53,359 bases of DNA from positions 1-53,359 of the forward strand of contig JAKFVH010000307.1 in NCBI GenBank assembly GCA_021732285.1, given 5' to 3'. The notes under the pieces were generated by a model. The model saw only the letters and a program-made list of their open reading frames with translations, made no database searches and was not told the DNA's origin. The first letter of the stretch is position 1; each line of letters starts with the position of its first letter. This DNA is from Reyranella sp. (GTDB taxonomy: Bacteria > Pseudomonadota > Alphaproteobacteria > Reyranellales > Reyranellaceae). The translations under genes and the position numbers were made by a program. Below are positions 8,772-16,609 of this stretch, in pieces.

Positions 8772-9847
8772 GGCGCGGCCAGGCCGGGCTGCGGCTCGTG
8801 CTGCTGGTCGCCGTCCCGCTGGTGGCGGTGGCGGGGGGCGTGTTCTGGTGGTTGTCGGGCGGCCGCTATGTCAGCACCGACAACGCCTATGTGAAGGCCC
8901 ATATCGTGCAGATCGCACCCGAGATCTCGGGCCAGGTGCGACGCGTGCTGGTGCGCGACCATCAGGACGTCAGGGCAGGCGACAGCCTGATGACCATCGA
9001 ATCGCGGCCCTTCAAGCTGGCGCTGGACAGCGCCGAGGCCGAGCTCGACGCCGCGCGCTCCCAGGTCGAGACGCTGCGCGGCACGTGGCGCGAGGTCGTG
9101 GCCGAGCTGGCCGACGCCGAGGCGCGTGCCGAGTTTTTCAAGAAGCAGTGGCAGCGCCAGGAGGAGCTCGGGGTCAAAGGGATCGCCTCCGTTGCCAAGC
9201 GCGAAGAATCGCAGAACGACGCTCGTGCGGCCGCCGATCGTGTCGCTTCCGTGCGCGAGAAGCTGCAGCGTGTCCTGGTGGCGCTGAACGGCGATCCCAA
9301 GCTCCCCGTGGAGGAGCATCACCTGGTGCGTGACAAGACCGCCGCGCGCGAGCGGGCGGCGCTCGACCTCGCACGCACGACCATCCGCGCGCCGATCGAC
9401 GGCGTGGTGGTGAACATGCGCGTGCAGCAGGGCGAGCAGGTCAAGGCCGCGGCGCCGCTGTTCGTGCTGGTGGTGGTAAGCCGGCCGTGGGTCGAGGCAA
9501 ATTTCAAGGAGACCGAGCTCACGCACGTACGGGTCGGCCAGAAGGCCACGGTGGTGCTCGACACCTATCCCGACGTGACCTGGGAGGCCGTGGTCGAGAG
9601 TCTCAGCCCGGCGACGGGCGCGGAGTTCGCCGTGCTGCCGCCGCAGAACGCGTCGGGCAACTGGGTCAAGGTCGTGCAGCGCCTGCCGGTGAAGCTGCGC
9701 CTGTCGCCGCAGGCCGGCGAGCCGCCGTTGCGCGCCGGCATGACGGCGACGGTCAGGATCGACACCGGCCGCGAGCGCACGGTGTCGTCGTCCCTCGGCC
9801 AGATGCTGGGCGGCCGCAACGCCGACGCGGCGACAGTGGAGAAGTAA
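8768..9847 (+). CDS. HlyD/EmrA-type membrane fusion protein
   Basis: A 359-residue protein starting at GTG 8768, which overlaps the marR stop. It has one N-terminal membrane helix (LVLLVAVPLVAVAGGVFWWL) and then the biotinyl-lipoyl half (STDNAYVKAHIVQIAPEISG) typical of EmrA. A coiled coil follows (AEAELDAARSQVETL to VREKLQRVLVAL), then the second lipoyl half (TIRAPIDGVVVNMRVQQGEQV) and a beta-barrel domain. It would bridge the inner-membrane antiporter to an outer-membrane channel. No outer-membrane factor gene is in the window. It is co-transcribed with marR. Confidence 0.92.
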   Translation: MRRGQAGLRLVLLVAVPLVAVAGGVFWWLSGGRYVSTDNAYVKAHIVQIAPEISGQVRRVLVRDHQDVRAGDSLMTIESRPFKLALDSAEAELDAARSQVETLRGTWREVVAELADAEARAEFFKKQWQRQEELGVKGIASVAKREESQNDARAAADRVASVREKLQRVLVALNGDPKLPVEEHHLVRDKTAARERAALDLARTTIRAPIDGVVVNMRVQQGEQVKAAAPLFVLVVVSRPWVEANFKETELTHVRVGQKATVVLDTYPDVTWEAVVESLSPATGAEFAVLPPQNASGNWVKVVQRLPVKLRLSPQAGEPPLRAGMTATVRIDTGRERTVSSSLGQMLGGRNADAATVEK

Positions 9848-9862
9848 GACTAGCGCGTCTTC

Positions 9863-9938
9863 TCATATTCTTCCGGACCGCGCGCGTCCCCGCGCGCCTC
9901 ATGAGCGCGCGAGACGCGCGCGGTCCGGAAGAGCATGA
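9863..9938. repeat. Composite palindrome, copy 1 (GCGCG stem word)
   Basis: This element fills the gap between the convergent adaptor and sulfatase genes. The outer arms pair TCAT..TCTTCCGGACCGC with GCGGTCCGGAAGA..ATGA, with a 2-bp internal mismatch. Inside are two small hairpins built on GCGCG (loops around TCCC and GAGA) around a central CTCATGAG. The right arm (19 bases) is identical to those of the copies at 22592 and 29199. Its place between convergent genes would also allow it to end transcription from both sides. Confidence 0.85.
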
Positions 9939-9945
9939 CGCTCCC

Positions 9946-11754
9946 TTAAAGATTGACGCTGGCTGCCGTGTCCCAGTCGACGAAGTCCTTGAACGGCAGG
10001 AAGCCGCCGTCGTCGACGCCGATCTCGGCGGCGATCAGGGCATTCAGCTTGGTGTTCATGGACGCGATCAGGTCGCGGTTGGCGTCGAAATTGTAGGCAA
10101 GGTTTATAACCTCGTCGGGATCGTTGCGCAGGTCGTAGAGTTCCAGATCGTTCTTGGCGCGCAGATCGTCGAGCGTCGTCGGCGTGTTGAAGGCGCGGAA
10201 CGGGAAATAGCGCGTGAAACGGTAGCGCTCGTCGGTGATCGAGCGGATGGCGACGCGCAGCGACCAGTCGATTGGGAAAAGCTCGATCGCCCTCAGGTGA
10301 TCGGACTTGGCGATCTGCTTGTTGTGCACCGTTTGGTAGAGCCATTTCGTGAAGCCCGGGTCGTGGACCATGAGCTGGCTGTAGCAGAACAGCACGCCGC
10401 CGCGCGCCTGGGTGAAGGCCGGATTGACCGGCTGTCGCAGCAGCGGCGTCAGGTCCTTGCCCTTCATGCGCGCCATGGTGTCGGCGACGGGCGTCGTCGA
10501 CTTGGCAGTCATGGCGACGACGGTCGGCACGATGTCGAGATGCGACGTCGTCTCGCGGCAGCGCTGACCGCCCGGGAAGTCGGGATGGACGATCAGCATC
10601 GGCACATGGTTCTGCTGGCTGTAGGCCGTCGTACCTTTGCCGGTGAGGCCGCCGTGCGAGCCTAAAAGCTCGCCATGGTCCGACGTGAAGATGACGATGG
10701 TCTTGTCGGTGAGGCTGAGCCTGTCGAGCTGGTCGAGGATCTGCACGACCTGCTGGTCGGCGTCGCGGATGGCGTTGAAGTAATAGTTCTGCCGCTTGCG
10801 CACGCGCCATTCGTCGTTGGGGATCAGGCCGGTCAGGTAGCCGTTGGCCTCGTGGTAGATGCGGTGCGCCGCGACGCGGCCCGGCGCATCGAGCGATTGC
10901 TGCCAGGTGCTCTGCAGGGGCAGGTTGTTCCATTCCTGCTGGTAGAGCGTGTCGTTCGGCGCCGGCGCGATCGTCAGCTGCGCGTCCTTGGCCTGCACCG
11001 GCTGGCCGGCCAGGTCGGTGTTGAGCCACATGATGTCGTGCGGATTGACGAGATTGACCGCGAGGTACCAGGGCTGCTTGGCGTCGGTCATCGGCCGCCC
11101 CTTGGCTTTCAGCCACTGCGTGGCCTGGGCCGAGGTGATGGCGTCGTACTGGTAGCCGCCCAGCGCGCCCTCGATGTAGTCGCCGGTGCCGGTGTAGTCG
11201 AAGAAGCCGTAGTCCTTGTCCATGGTCGATTCGAACAGCGCCTTGATGTGGTCCGGCTTGTTCTCCATGGCCATGGCGCCGTTGAGATGCCACTTGCCCT
11301 TGTAGGCGGGGTAGTAGCCGAGCTTGCGCAGGATCTTGCCGACGGTCGGCAGCTTGGCATCCAGGCTCTTCATGTAGGGCACGCCGGCATTGTCGAAGAT
11401 GCCGTTCAGCGGCATGTGCAACCCGGTATAGATCACCGCCCGCGAGGCCGAGCACATGTCGGCCGCGATGTGATGGTTCTCGAAGAACGTGCCGGTGCGG
11501 CGCAGGCGCTCGTGGCCGGGCAAGGGGATGGGCCAGAGATAGCCCATGTACTGTTCCTGGTCGGTCAGGATGAACAGGATGTTGTAGCCGCCGTCGCTCG
11601 AGCCTGGCGCATCGGCGGAGGGAAAGCGCGATTCGCTGCCACCGGTGATGGCGGGCGCCTGGGCCTGGGCTTGCTCGGCACCGATGGCTGCCGTGCCCGC
11701 GAGGGCGGCTCCCGCCTTCAGGAACATCCGGCGAGAGGAGGTGGGATCGGTCAT
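9946..11754 (-). CDS. Sulfatase (Cys-type, Tat-exported)
   Basis: A 602-residue protein from ATG at 11754. The N-terminus has a perfect Tat signal (SRRMFLK at residues 7-13) and an Ala-rich hydrophobic stretch, so it is exported folded to the periplasm. The sulfatase signature CSASR (residues 101-105) holds the Cys that is converted to formylglycine. Metal-site motifs are ILTDQ (near residue 65) and TSDHGELLGSHGG. It hydrolyses a sulfate (or possibly phosphonate) ester; the substrate is not evident. Cys-type sulfatases need a formylglycine-generating enzyme, which is not in this window. It is the last gene of a minus-strand series starting with a binding protein at 14804. Confidence 0.92.
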   Translation of the reverse strand: MTDPTSSRRMFLKAGAALAGTAAIGAEQAQAQAPAITGGSESRFPSADAPGSSDGGYNILFILTDQEQYMGYLWPIPLPGHERLRRTGTFFENHHIAADMCSASRAVIYTGLHMPLNGIFDNAGVPYMKSLDAKLPTVGKILRKLGYYPAYKGKWHLNGAMAMENKPDHIKALFESTMDKDYGFFDYTGTGDYIEGALGGYQYDAITSAQATQWLKAKGRPMTDAKQPWYLAVNLVNPHDIMWLNTDLAGQPVQAKDAQLTIAPAPNDTLYQQEWNNLPLQSTWQQSLDAPGRVAAHRIYHEANGYLTGLIPNDEWRVRKRQNYYFNAIRDADQQVVQILDQLDRLSLTDKTIVIFTSDHGELLGSHGGLTGKGTTAYSQQNHVPMLIVHPDFPGGQRCRETTSHLDIVPTVVAMTAKSTTPVADTMARMKGKDLTPLLRQPVNPAFTQARGGVLFCYSQLMVHDPGFTKWLYQTVHNKQIAKSDHLRAIELFPIDWSLRVAIRSITDERYRFTRYFPFRAFNTPTTLDDLRAKNDLELYDLRNDPDEVINLAYNFDANRDLIASMNTKLNALIAAEIGVDDGGFLPFKDFVDWDTAASVNL

Positions 11755-11818
11755 AGGTACACTCCGCGCAACTCGTGTCGTCTCTGCGAATAGCGTGCAA
11801 GCGCCCGCGCGGCCAGCG

Positions 11819-12241
11819 CTATGCTGCGTGCCCCACTTCCCATCCTTTGCAGGCGAGGAGGATGGCTTTGGGGATCGGCTTCTCGCCATTGGAGTAGTAG
11901 GCGACCATGCGACGCGACAAGCCGAGCGCATCGGCCGTCTTCGCCAGCGACAGGCCGTGCCTTAGCCGCCATTCCAGGAAGGTGCGTGCATCTTCGCGTC
12001 CCGTCGTGGACAGGGTTTCCAGCCAAAGAGTATCGGCGCCCAATTCCACACCGGACGGCCACTCCAGGGAATGACCCCATTCGCCAATATGAACGCGCCC
12101 GAATTCCGATGGGTCGCGTAGTGCACGCAGCTTCTTGTCGCGCAGCATTGCGTTGAGGTCCACGTCGGCTCGCGTCCCGTCGGACCACCTCAGGGCGAGC
12201 GTCGTTGCTGCCTTGGCCTTGGCCGCCACGATTGTGCGCAT
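11819..12241 (-). CDS. DUF2442 protein with C-terminal HTH (antitoxin-like partner)
   Basis: A 140-residue protein; the start at 12241 (MRTIVAAKAK) is preferred because the longer frame is unlike the family. The DUF2442 domain covers TLALRWSDGTRADVDLNAML through FGRVHIGEWGHSLEWPSGVELGADTLW. It is followed by a helix-turn-helix-like C-terminus (LSLAKTADALGLSRRMVAYYSNGEKPIP). It lies 14 bases behind a DUF4160 gene. DUF4160/DUF2442 pairs recur across bacteria and are often suspected toxin-antitoxin systems, with this protein as the DNA-binding antitoxin. The pairing is seen; the function is inferred. Confidence 0.85.
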   Translation of the reverse strand: MRTIVAAKAKAATTLALRWSDGTRADVDLNAMLRDKKLRALRDPSEFGRVHIGEWGHSLEWPSGVELGADTLWLETLSTTGREDARTFLEWRLRHGLSLAKTADALGLSRRMVAYYSNGEKPIPKAILLACKGWEVGHAA

Positions 12242-12255
12242 CTTGTCGCCTGAAC

Positions 12256-12483
12256 TCACCCGTTCAACTCCCGCCACGTGGCCATCAACTCGTCTTGATG
12301 CCGACGCGCCCACTCTCTTGCGGCGCCGAGGATCTTCGCCGGAGCTGTCCCAACGATCAATTCCAGGCCTTCGATGCCCACCGAAGCTCGAAAGCCTGGC
12401 CCCTCGATGTGAAAATGCGGAATGCCATGGTCGCGTCCGTAGACGGCAACTCGCCATGCCGCCTCCCGGTAAAGCGTTACCAC
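12256..12483 (-). CDS. DUF4160 protein (putative toxin-like partner)
   Basis: A 75-residue protein from GTG at 12483. It has the DUF4160 signature GRDHGIPHFHIEG, a His-rich strand, followed by RASVGIEGLELIVGTAPAKILGAAREWARRHQDELMATW. It is the first gene of a two-gene unit with the DUF2442/HTH gene. A perfect inverted repeat lies 13 bases upstream of the start. The family has no firmly proven biochemical activity; the paired, small, His-containing layout suggests a toxin or a ligand-binding partner. Confidence 0.82.
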   Translation of the reverse strand: MVTLYREAAWRVAVYGRDHGIPHFHIEGPGFRASVGIEGLELIVGTAPAKILGAAREWARRHQDELMATWRELNG

Positions 12484-12496
12484 AATGCCTCTTCTA

Positions 12497-12511
12497 GTGC
12501 AATGGTTGCAC
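12497..12511. promoter_or_regulatory. Inverted repeat upstream of the DUF4160/DUF2442 pair
   Basis: GTGCAA-TGG-TTGCAC is a perfect 6-3-6 inverted repeat just upstream of the GTG start of the DUF4160 gene, in the 41-base gap after the BNR gene. It is a reasonable operator for the HTH-containing partner. Confidence 0.45.
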
Positions 12512-12524
12512 CAGCCGTTATCGT

Positions 12525-13577
12525 TTAGCCGCAGGCCACCGAATAAATGTGCTGCACCTCGCCCGGCAGCGGCATCGCCTGCCAGGTCTTGCCGGCATCC
12601 TGGGTGCCGAACACCTCGCCGTCGTAGCGGGCGCCGATATAGACCTGCTTGGGGTCGCTCGGATGCAGGCCGATCGACATGATCGTGCCGTGTACCTGGA
12701 CCTTGTCGAAGCGCTGCCAGCTCTCGCCACCGTCGGCGCTGCGGTAGAGGCCGCCGTCATGGCTGGCGGCCGCGACCGAGAGCGCCGCATAGAGCGTGTT
12801 GGGCTCGGTCGGCGAGGCCTTCACGTCGCGGCCGTAGGTGGTGGGCGAGAAGCGGCGGACATCCATGTCCTGCCAGCTCTTGCCGCCGTCGCGGGTGCGG
12901 AACAGGCCCATGCGCAGCGCCACGATCGGCGAATCGGGGTCGGCCGCGTTGATGGTCACGGCATGGCCGTCGAGCATGCCCTCGGCCGTGGTGTCGCTCA
13001 CGATCTTGCTCTTGAGATGCGGCTGCTCGGAGAGCTTGATCAGGCCCTCGCTGCAATCCTGCCAGGTCTCGCCGCCGTCGGTGCTGCGCATGACGCCGTT
13101 GATCTCCAGCGCGGCGTAGATCTCGTCGGGCTTCTTGGGGTTCTGCGCCAGGCGCATCACCCGCGAGGCGAACGGACCCTTGCAGTGGGTGCCGATCACC
13201 GGCGTCGCGAGCTTCTTCCAGTTCGCGCCGCCGTCTTCGCTGCGATAGACGTCGATCGGCGAGGCGCCGGCGAAGATGCGCTTGGGATCGCGACTGTCGA
13301 CCATGAAGCACCAGACCTGCTTCTTGGCATCGGGGAAGCCGGTGCGCCGGAAGGTGGCGCCGCGGTCGGTGCTGCGCCACACGCCGTCGTTGGTGCCTGC
13401 GAACACGGTCTCGGGATCCTTAGGATGCACGACGACCGTGTAGGCTTCCACGGTGCCCAGCACGTGCTGCCAGTCGCCACCCGACGCGGCGCGGCGGAAG
13501 ACGCCGACCTTGCCGGGATGGTCCGGTTTGCCGAAGTAGCCTGCGACACCGACATAGACGTGTGACTGGTCAGCCAT
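12525..13577 (-). CDS. Asp-box (BNR) repeat beta-propeller protein
   Basis: A 350-residue protein from ATG at 13577. Six Asp-box motifs (S/T-x-D-x-G-x-x-W/F) occur at residues 69-76, 113-120, 165-172, 228-235, 280-287 and 325-332, giving a six- or seven-bladed propeller of the sialidase/VPS10/YCF48 type. There is no signal peptide, so it appears cytoplasmic, and no catalytic residues of sialidases are apparent. It starts 12 bases after a branched-chain-type binding protein gene on the same strand, so the two are probably co-transcribed. The ligand and role are unknown. Confidence 0.85.
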   Translation of the reverse strand: MADQSHVYVGVAGYFGKPDHPGKVGVFRRAASGGDWQHVLGTVEAYTVVVHPKDPETVFAGTNDGVWRSTDRGATFRRTGFPDAKKQVWCFMVDSRDPKRIFAGASPIDVYRSEDGGANWKKLATPVIGTHCKGPFASRVMRLAQNPKKPDEIYAALEINGVMRSTDGGETWQDCSEGLIKLSEQPHLKSKIVSDTTAEGMLDGHAVTINAADPDSPIVALRMGLFRTRDGGKSWQDMDVRRFSPTTYGRDVKASPTEPNTLYAALSVAAASHDGGLYRSADGGESWQRFDKVQVHGTIMSIGLHPSDPKQVYIGARYDGEVFGTQDAGKTWQAMPLPGEVQHIYSVACG

Positions 13578-13589
13578 GACTGCGTCTCC

Positions 13590-14804
13590 TCAGTTCTTCT
13601 TCACCAGCGGGCATTCGCCCTGGTCGAGCGGCCGGAAGGCCTCCTCGGCGGACATCGTCGTGATCAGCTTATAGTAGTCGTAGGGGCCTTTGGACTCCGA
13701 CGGCTTCTTGACCTCGAACAGGTACATGTTGTGCATCTTGCGGCCGTCCTGGCGGATGTAGCTCAGGCCGAACACCGGATCGTCCCACTTGATCTCCTTC
13801 AGCTTGGCCATGACGGCGTCGCTGTTGTCGGTGTTGGCGGCCTTGACGGCATTGAGGTACTGCAGCGCGGCCGAATAGAAGCCGGCCTGGATGCTGGTCG
13901 GCATCTTGCCGCCGTGCTTGGTCGCGAAGCGCTTGGAGAAGGCGCGCGTCTTGTCGTTGAGGTCCCAGTAGAAGGCCTCGGTCAGGTTCAGGCCCTGGGC
14001 ACGCTCCAGGCCGAGCGAGTGCACGTCGGAGATGAAGACCAGGAGGCCGGCGAGCTTCTGGCCGCCCTTGACGATGCCGAACTCCGACGCCTGCTTGATC
14101 GAATTGATGGTGTCGCCACCGGCATTGGCGAGGCCGATGACCTGCGCCTTGGAGGCCTGGGCCTGCAGCAGGAACGAGGAGAAGTCGTTGGTGTTGATGG
14201 GATGGCGGACCTCGCCCAGCACCTTGCCGTCGTTCTTGGTCACCACATTGGCGACGTCGCGCTGCAGGGCATAGCCGAAGGCATAATCGGCGGTGAGGAA
14301 AAACCAGCTCTTGCCGCCGGCCTTGACCACCGCCGAACCGGTGCCGTTGGCGAGCGCGAAGGTGTCGTAGGTCCAGTGCACCGTGTAGGCATTGCAAAGC
14401 TTGCCGGTGAGGTCGGACGAGGCGGGGTCGGTGGCGAGGTAGATCTTCTTCTTGTCGTTGGCCACGCGCGAGGTGGCGATCGATGCGGACGAAGCGCCGG
14501 TGCCCAGGATGACGTCGACCTGCTCGGTGTCGAACCAGCGGCCGGCGATGGTGGCGGCGACGTCGGCCTTGTTCTGGACGTCGGCCTGCACGATCTCGAT
14601 CTTCTTGCCGCCGATCGAGCCGCCGAAGTCGTCGATTGCCATCTGGACGGCGATCACCGCGCCGATGCCGTTGATGTCGGAGTAGAGGCTCGACATGTCG
14701 GTGAGCACGCCCAGCTTCACCGTGCCGTCGGTCAATTGTTGGGCCGATGCAGGTGCGGCCATGGCCGCCGCGGCCAGAGCTGCCACGCAGAACGCACGCT
14801 TCAT
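13590..14804 (-). CDS. Branched-chain amino acid-type ABC substrate-binding protein
   Basis: A 404-residue periplasmic protein with signal peptide MKRAFCVAALAAAAMAAPAS and a cleavage site at ASAQQ. The mature part fits the LivJ/LivK type I periplasmic binding fold (TVKLGVLTDMSSLYSDINGIGAVIAVQMAIDDFGG), with the usual mid-domain ATDPASSDLTGK. It would capture an amide, amino acid or aromatic acid for an ABC importer. No permease or ATPase gene is adjacent; the Liv genes at 41-48 kb have their own binding protein. A strong Shine-Dalgarno (GGGAGGGG) precedes the ATG at 14804. Confidence 0.92.
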   Translation of the reverse strand: MKRAFCVAALAAAAMAAPASAQQLTDGTVKLGVLTDMSSLYSDINGIGAVIAVQMAIDDFGGSIGGKKIEIVQADVQNKADVAATIAGRWFDTEQVDVILGTGASSASIATSRVANDKKKIYLATDPASSDLTGKLCNAYTVHWTYDTFALANGTGSAVVKAGGKSWFFLTADYAFGYALQRDVANVVTKNDGKVLGEVRHPINTNDFSSFLLQAQASKAQVIGLANAGGDTINSIKQASEFGIVKGGQKLAGLLVFISDVHSLGLERAQGLNLTEAFYWDLNDKTRAFSKRFATKHGGKMPTSIQAGFYSAALQYLNAVKAANTDNSDAVMAKLKEIKWDDPVFGLSYIRQDGRKMHNMYLFEVKKPSESKGPYDYYKLITTMSAEEAFRPLDQGECPLVKKN

Positions 14805-14892
14805 AAAAGTCCCCTCCCAGGGCTTTGTTGTTGAGGGAAGCCTAACAAGGTGCTGGCATGGTCAACAAGGCGCGAGGGAGGAAGCGAAGGTC

Positions 14893-15633
14893 ATGATCGA
14901 GAAGATTCTGGATATCCCGACCAAGGACGGCGCGATCGAAACCTTCGTTTGCCATCCGGAACGGGGAGGGCCGTATCCGCCGGTGCTGTTCCTGATGGAT
15001 GCGCCCGGCATCCGCGAGGAGCTCTACGAGATGGCCCGGCGATTGGCGACGGTGGGCTACTACGTGCTGCTGCCAAACCTCTACTACCGCGCGGGCAAGG
15101 ACACGAAGTATGGGCCCGACGTCCTGGAGAAGGGTAGCGCCGAGCAGGCGCGCATGCGCGCCGTGCGCACCAAAATGACGATCCCGCCGGTGATGGACGA
15201 TATGGCGGCCCTGATCGCCTTCGCCGATTCGCAGAAGGAGTCGAAGAAGGGACCGGTCGGCACCCACGGCTATTGCATGAGCGGACCGTATTCGCTGGCC
15301 GCGGCTGCGCGCTATCCCGACCGCATTGCCGCCGCGGCATCGTTCTACGGCACCTGGCTGGTGAGCGACGCTGTCGAGAGCCCGCATCTCACGCTCGGCA
15401 AGGCCAAGGGCGAGCTCTACATCTCCTGCGCCGAGCACGACGAGCTCGCGCCGCCGGACATGGTCAAGGAGCTGAAGAAGTTGTTTGATGCGTCAGGCGC
15501 GGTGGGTGAGCTCGAAGTGCATCCGGGCGTCCATCACGGCTTCGCCTTCCCGGAACGCTGGTGCTACGACAAGCCTGCTGCTGAACGTCACTGGGAACGG
15601 CTGATTGCGCTCTATCGTCGACGGCTGGGGTAG
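14893..15633 (+). CDS. Dienelactone hydrolase family protein
   Basis: A 246-residue alpha/beta hydrolase from ATG at 14893 (GCGAGGGAGG precedes it). The Cys-His-Asp triad of this family can be placed: Cys128 in GTHGYCMSG, Asp183 in CAEHDELAP and His215 in VHHGF. Family members open lactones formed in chlorocatechol or protoanemonin breakdown, or hydrolyse other small esters. No other ortho-cleavage genes are nearby, so the substrate is open. It is divergent from the binding-protein gene at 14804, with a shared 88-base upstream region. Confidence 0.9.
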   Translation: MIEKILDIPTKDGAIETFVCHPERGGPYPPVLFLMDAPGIREELYEMARRLATVGYYVLLPNLYYRAGKDTKYGPDVLEKGSAEQARMRAVRTKMTIPPVMDDMAALIAFADSQKESKKGPVGTHGYCMSGPYSLAAAARYPDRIAAAASFYGTWLVSDAVESPHLTLGKAKGELYISCAEHDELAPPDMVKELKKLFDASGAVGELEVHPGVHHGFAFPERWCYDKPAAERHWERLIALYRRRLG

Positions 15634-15657
15634 CGTACGCCGTCGATGCAGCGTTGC

Positions 15658-15683
15658 TGTCATCCCGAGCATAGCGAGGGACC
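15658..15683. repeat. Left inverted repeat flanking the GIY-YIG gene
   Basis: This 26-bp unit (TGTCATCCCGAGCATAGCGA...) is the reverse complement of the unit at 16038-16063 with one mismatch. It also contains its own small hairpin (TCCCGAGC / AGCGAGGGA). Together the two repeats enclose about 350 bases and exactly one gene. Confidence 0.85.
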
Positions 15684-15702
15684 TTTGTGTAACGGAATAG
15701 CT

Positions 15703-15737
15703 CTGTCAGCCGTCTACCTCATGGAGACGGCTGACAG
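15703..15737. repeat. Strong hairpin in the leader of the GIY-YIG gene
   Basis: CTGTCAGCCGTCT (15703-15715) pairs perfectly with AGACGGCTGACAG (15725-15737) across a 9-base loop. It ends 9 bases before the ATG at 15747, so in RNA it would lie close to the ribosome-binding region. It could control translation or be part of the mobile unit. There is no T-run. Confidence 0.75.
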
Positions 15738-15746
15738 GTCAGACGG

Positions 15747-16061
15747 ATGCACGCTTACTACGTTTACATTCTCACGAACATCAAACGGAACGTAATGTAT
15801 GTCGGCGTGACCAACGACCTTGAGCGACGCATCGCCGATCATTGCGATGGTAGAGGCGGAGCCTTCACGCGCAAATATCGCCTCAACACGCTCGTGCACG
15901 TTGAGGAGTTCCAGTACATCGACGAGGCGATCGCCCGCGAGAAAGAAATCAAAGGTTGGCGGCGATCGAAGAAAGACGCACTCGTTCACGCGGCAAATCC
16001 GACATGGGCTGACCTTTCCGAGCTCGGCGCAGCGAAGGGTCCCTCGCTACGCTCGGGATGA
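15747..16061 (+). CDS. GIY-YIG nuclease family protein
   Basis: A 104-residue protein, a typical size for free-standing GIY-YIG proteins (UPF0213/COG2827). The motif is YYVYILTN...VMYVGVTNDLERRIADH: the first Tyr pair is YVY, the second is YVG, and Arg27 and Arg28 follow. The usual acidic residue appears in REKEIKGWRRSKK. It may cut DNA. The last residues (about AAKGPSLRSG) are encoded by the right-hand flanking repeat, so the repeat supplies the C-terminus and stop. Near-perfect inverted repeats on both sides make it look like a small cassette. Confidence 0.9.
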   Translation: MHAYYVYILTNIKRNVMYVGVTNDLERRIADHCDGRGGAFTRKYRLNTLVHVEEFQYIDEAIAREKEIKGWRRSKKDALVHAANPTWADLSELGAAKGPSLRSG

Positions 16062-16063
16062 CA
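16038..16063. repeat. Right inverted repeat flanking the GIY-YIG gene
   Basis: This is the reverse complement of 15658-15683 with one mismatch in 26 bases. It overlaps the 3' end and stop codon of the GIY-YIG gene. Confidence 0.85.
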
Positions 16064-16091
16064 GTGTTGTCGTCCTCGGCGCCGTGCGCCG

Positions 16092-16595
16092 TTAAGCCGC
16101 CTTTGCGGTCTTCGCCTTCTTCTGCTGCCAGCCGTTCAGGATGTCGCGCGCATGGTTCTGCTTGGGATCCATGTCGCGTTCCATGCCCGGCACCTTGGCC
16201 GTCAGCTCGATGACGTAACCGTTGGGGTCGCGGAAGTAGATCGACCGGATGAACTTGTGGTCGCTCACGCCGCGGACCTCTCGACCGTCGGCCTTGCCCT
16301 TGGCGAACATCTTGTCGAGCGCATCGGGCTCGACCTCGAGCGCGATGTGCAGGTCGAAGTCGTGCTGCTCCTTGAACTCGAACGGCATCTCGGGCGCCTC
16401 GAAGAAGGCGAGGCACGAGCCGTCGTCGAGCTGGAAGAAGGAGTGCAACACGCCCGTTCCGGTCTTGCGGCCGGTCTGGGTCGTCTCGATCTTGAAGGCG
16501 TTGACCAGCGGCAGGCCGAGGAAGTCCTCGTAGAACTTCCGGGTCTCCTCCGAATCGCGGCAGCGATAGGCGTTGTGGTGCAGACCCTTGATCAT
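16092..16595 (-). CDS. VOC-family (glyoxalase/dioxygenase superfamily) protein
   Basis: A 167-residue protein starting at ATG 16595 (MIKGLHHNAYRCRDSEETRKFYEDFLGLPLV), with GAGG upstream; a longer frame to 16748 overlaps the GST gene and is rejected. Two beta-alpha-beta-beta-beta modules are visible, with metal-site candidates His (GLHHNAY), His (DFDLHIALEV) and Glu (GYVIELTAKV). Members include glyoxalase I, extradiol dioxygenases and epimerases; the substrate is not evident. It lies 14 bases behind the GST gene and is probably in one transcript with it. Confidence 0.88.
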   Translation of the reverse strand: MIKGLHHNAYRCRDSEETRKFYEDFLGLPLVNAFKIETTQTGRKTGTGVLHSFFQLDDGSCLAFFEAPEMPFEFKEQHDFDLHIALEVEPDALDKMFAKGKADGREVRGVSDHKFIRSIYFRDPNGYVIELTAKVPGMERDMDPKQNHARDILNGWQQKKAKTAKAA

Positions 16596-16609
16596 CGTTT
16601 GCTCCTCAA

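Noticed and set aside
15658..16063. Insertion sequence
   Set aside because: There is no transposase, and I saw no target-site duplication outside the inverted repeats; it is kept as a cassette hypothesis only.
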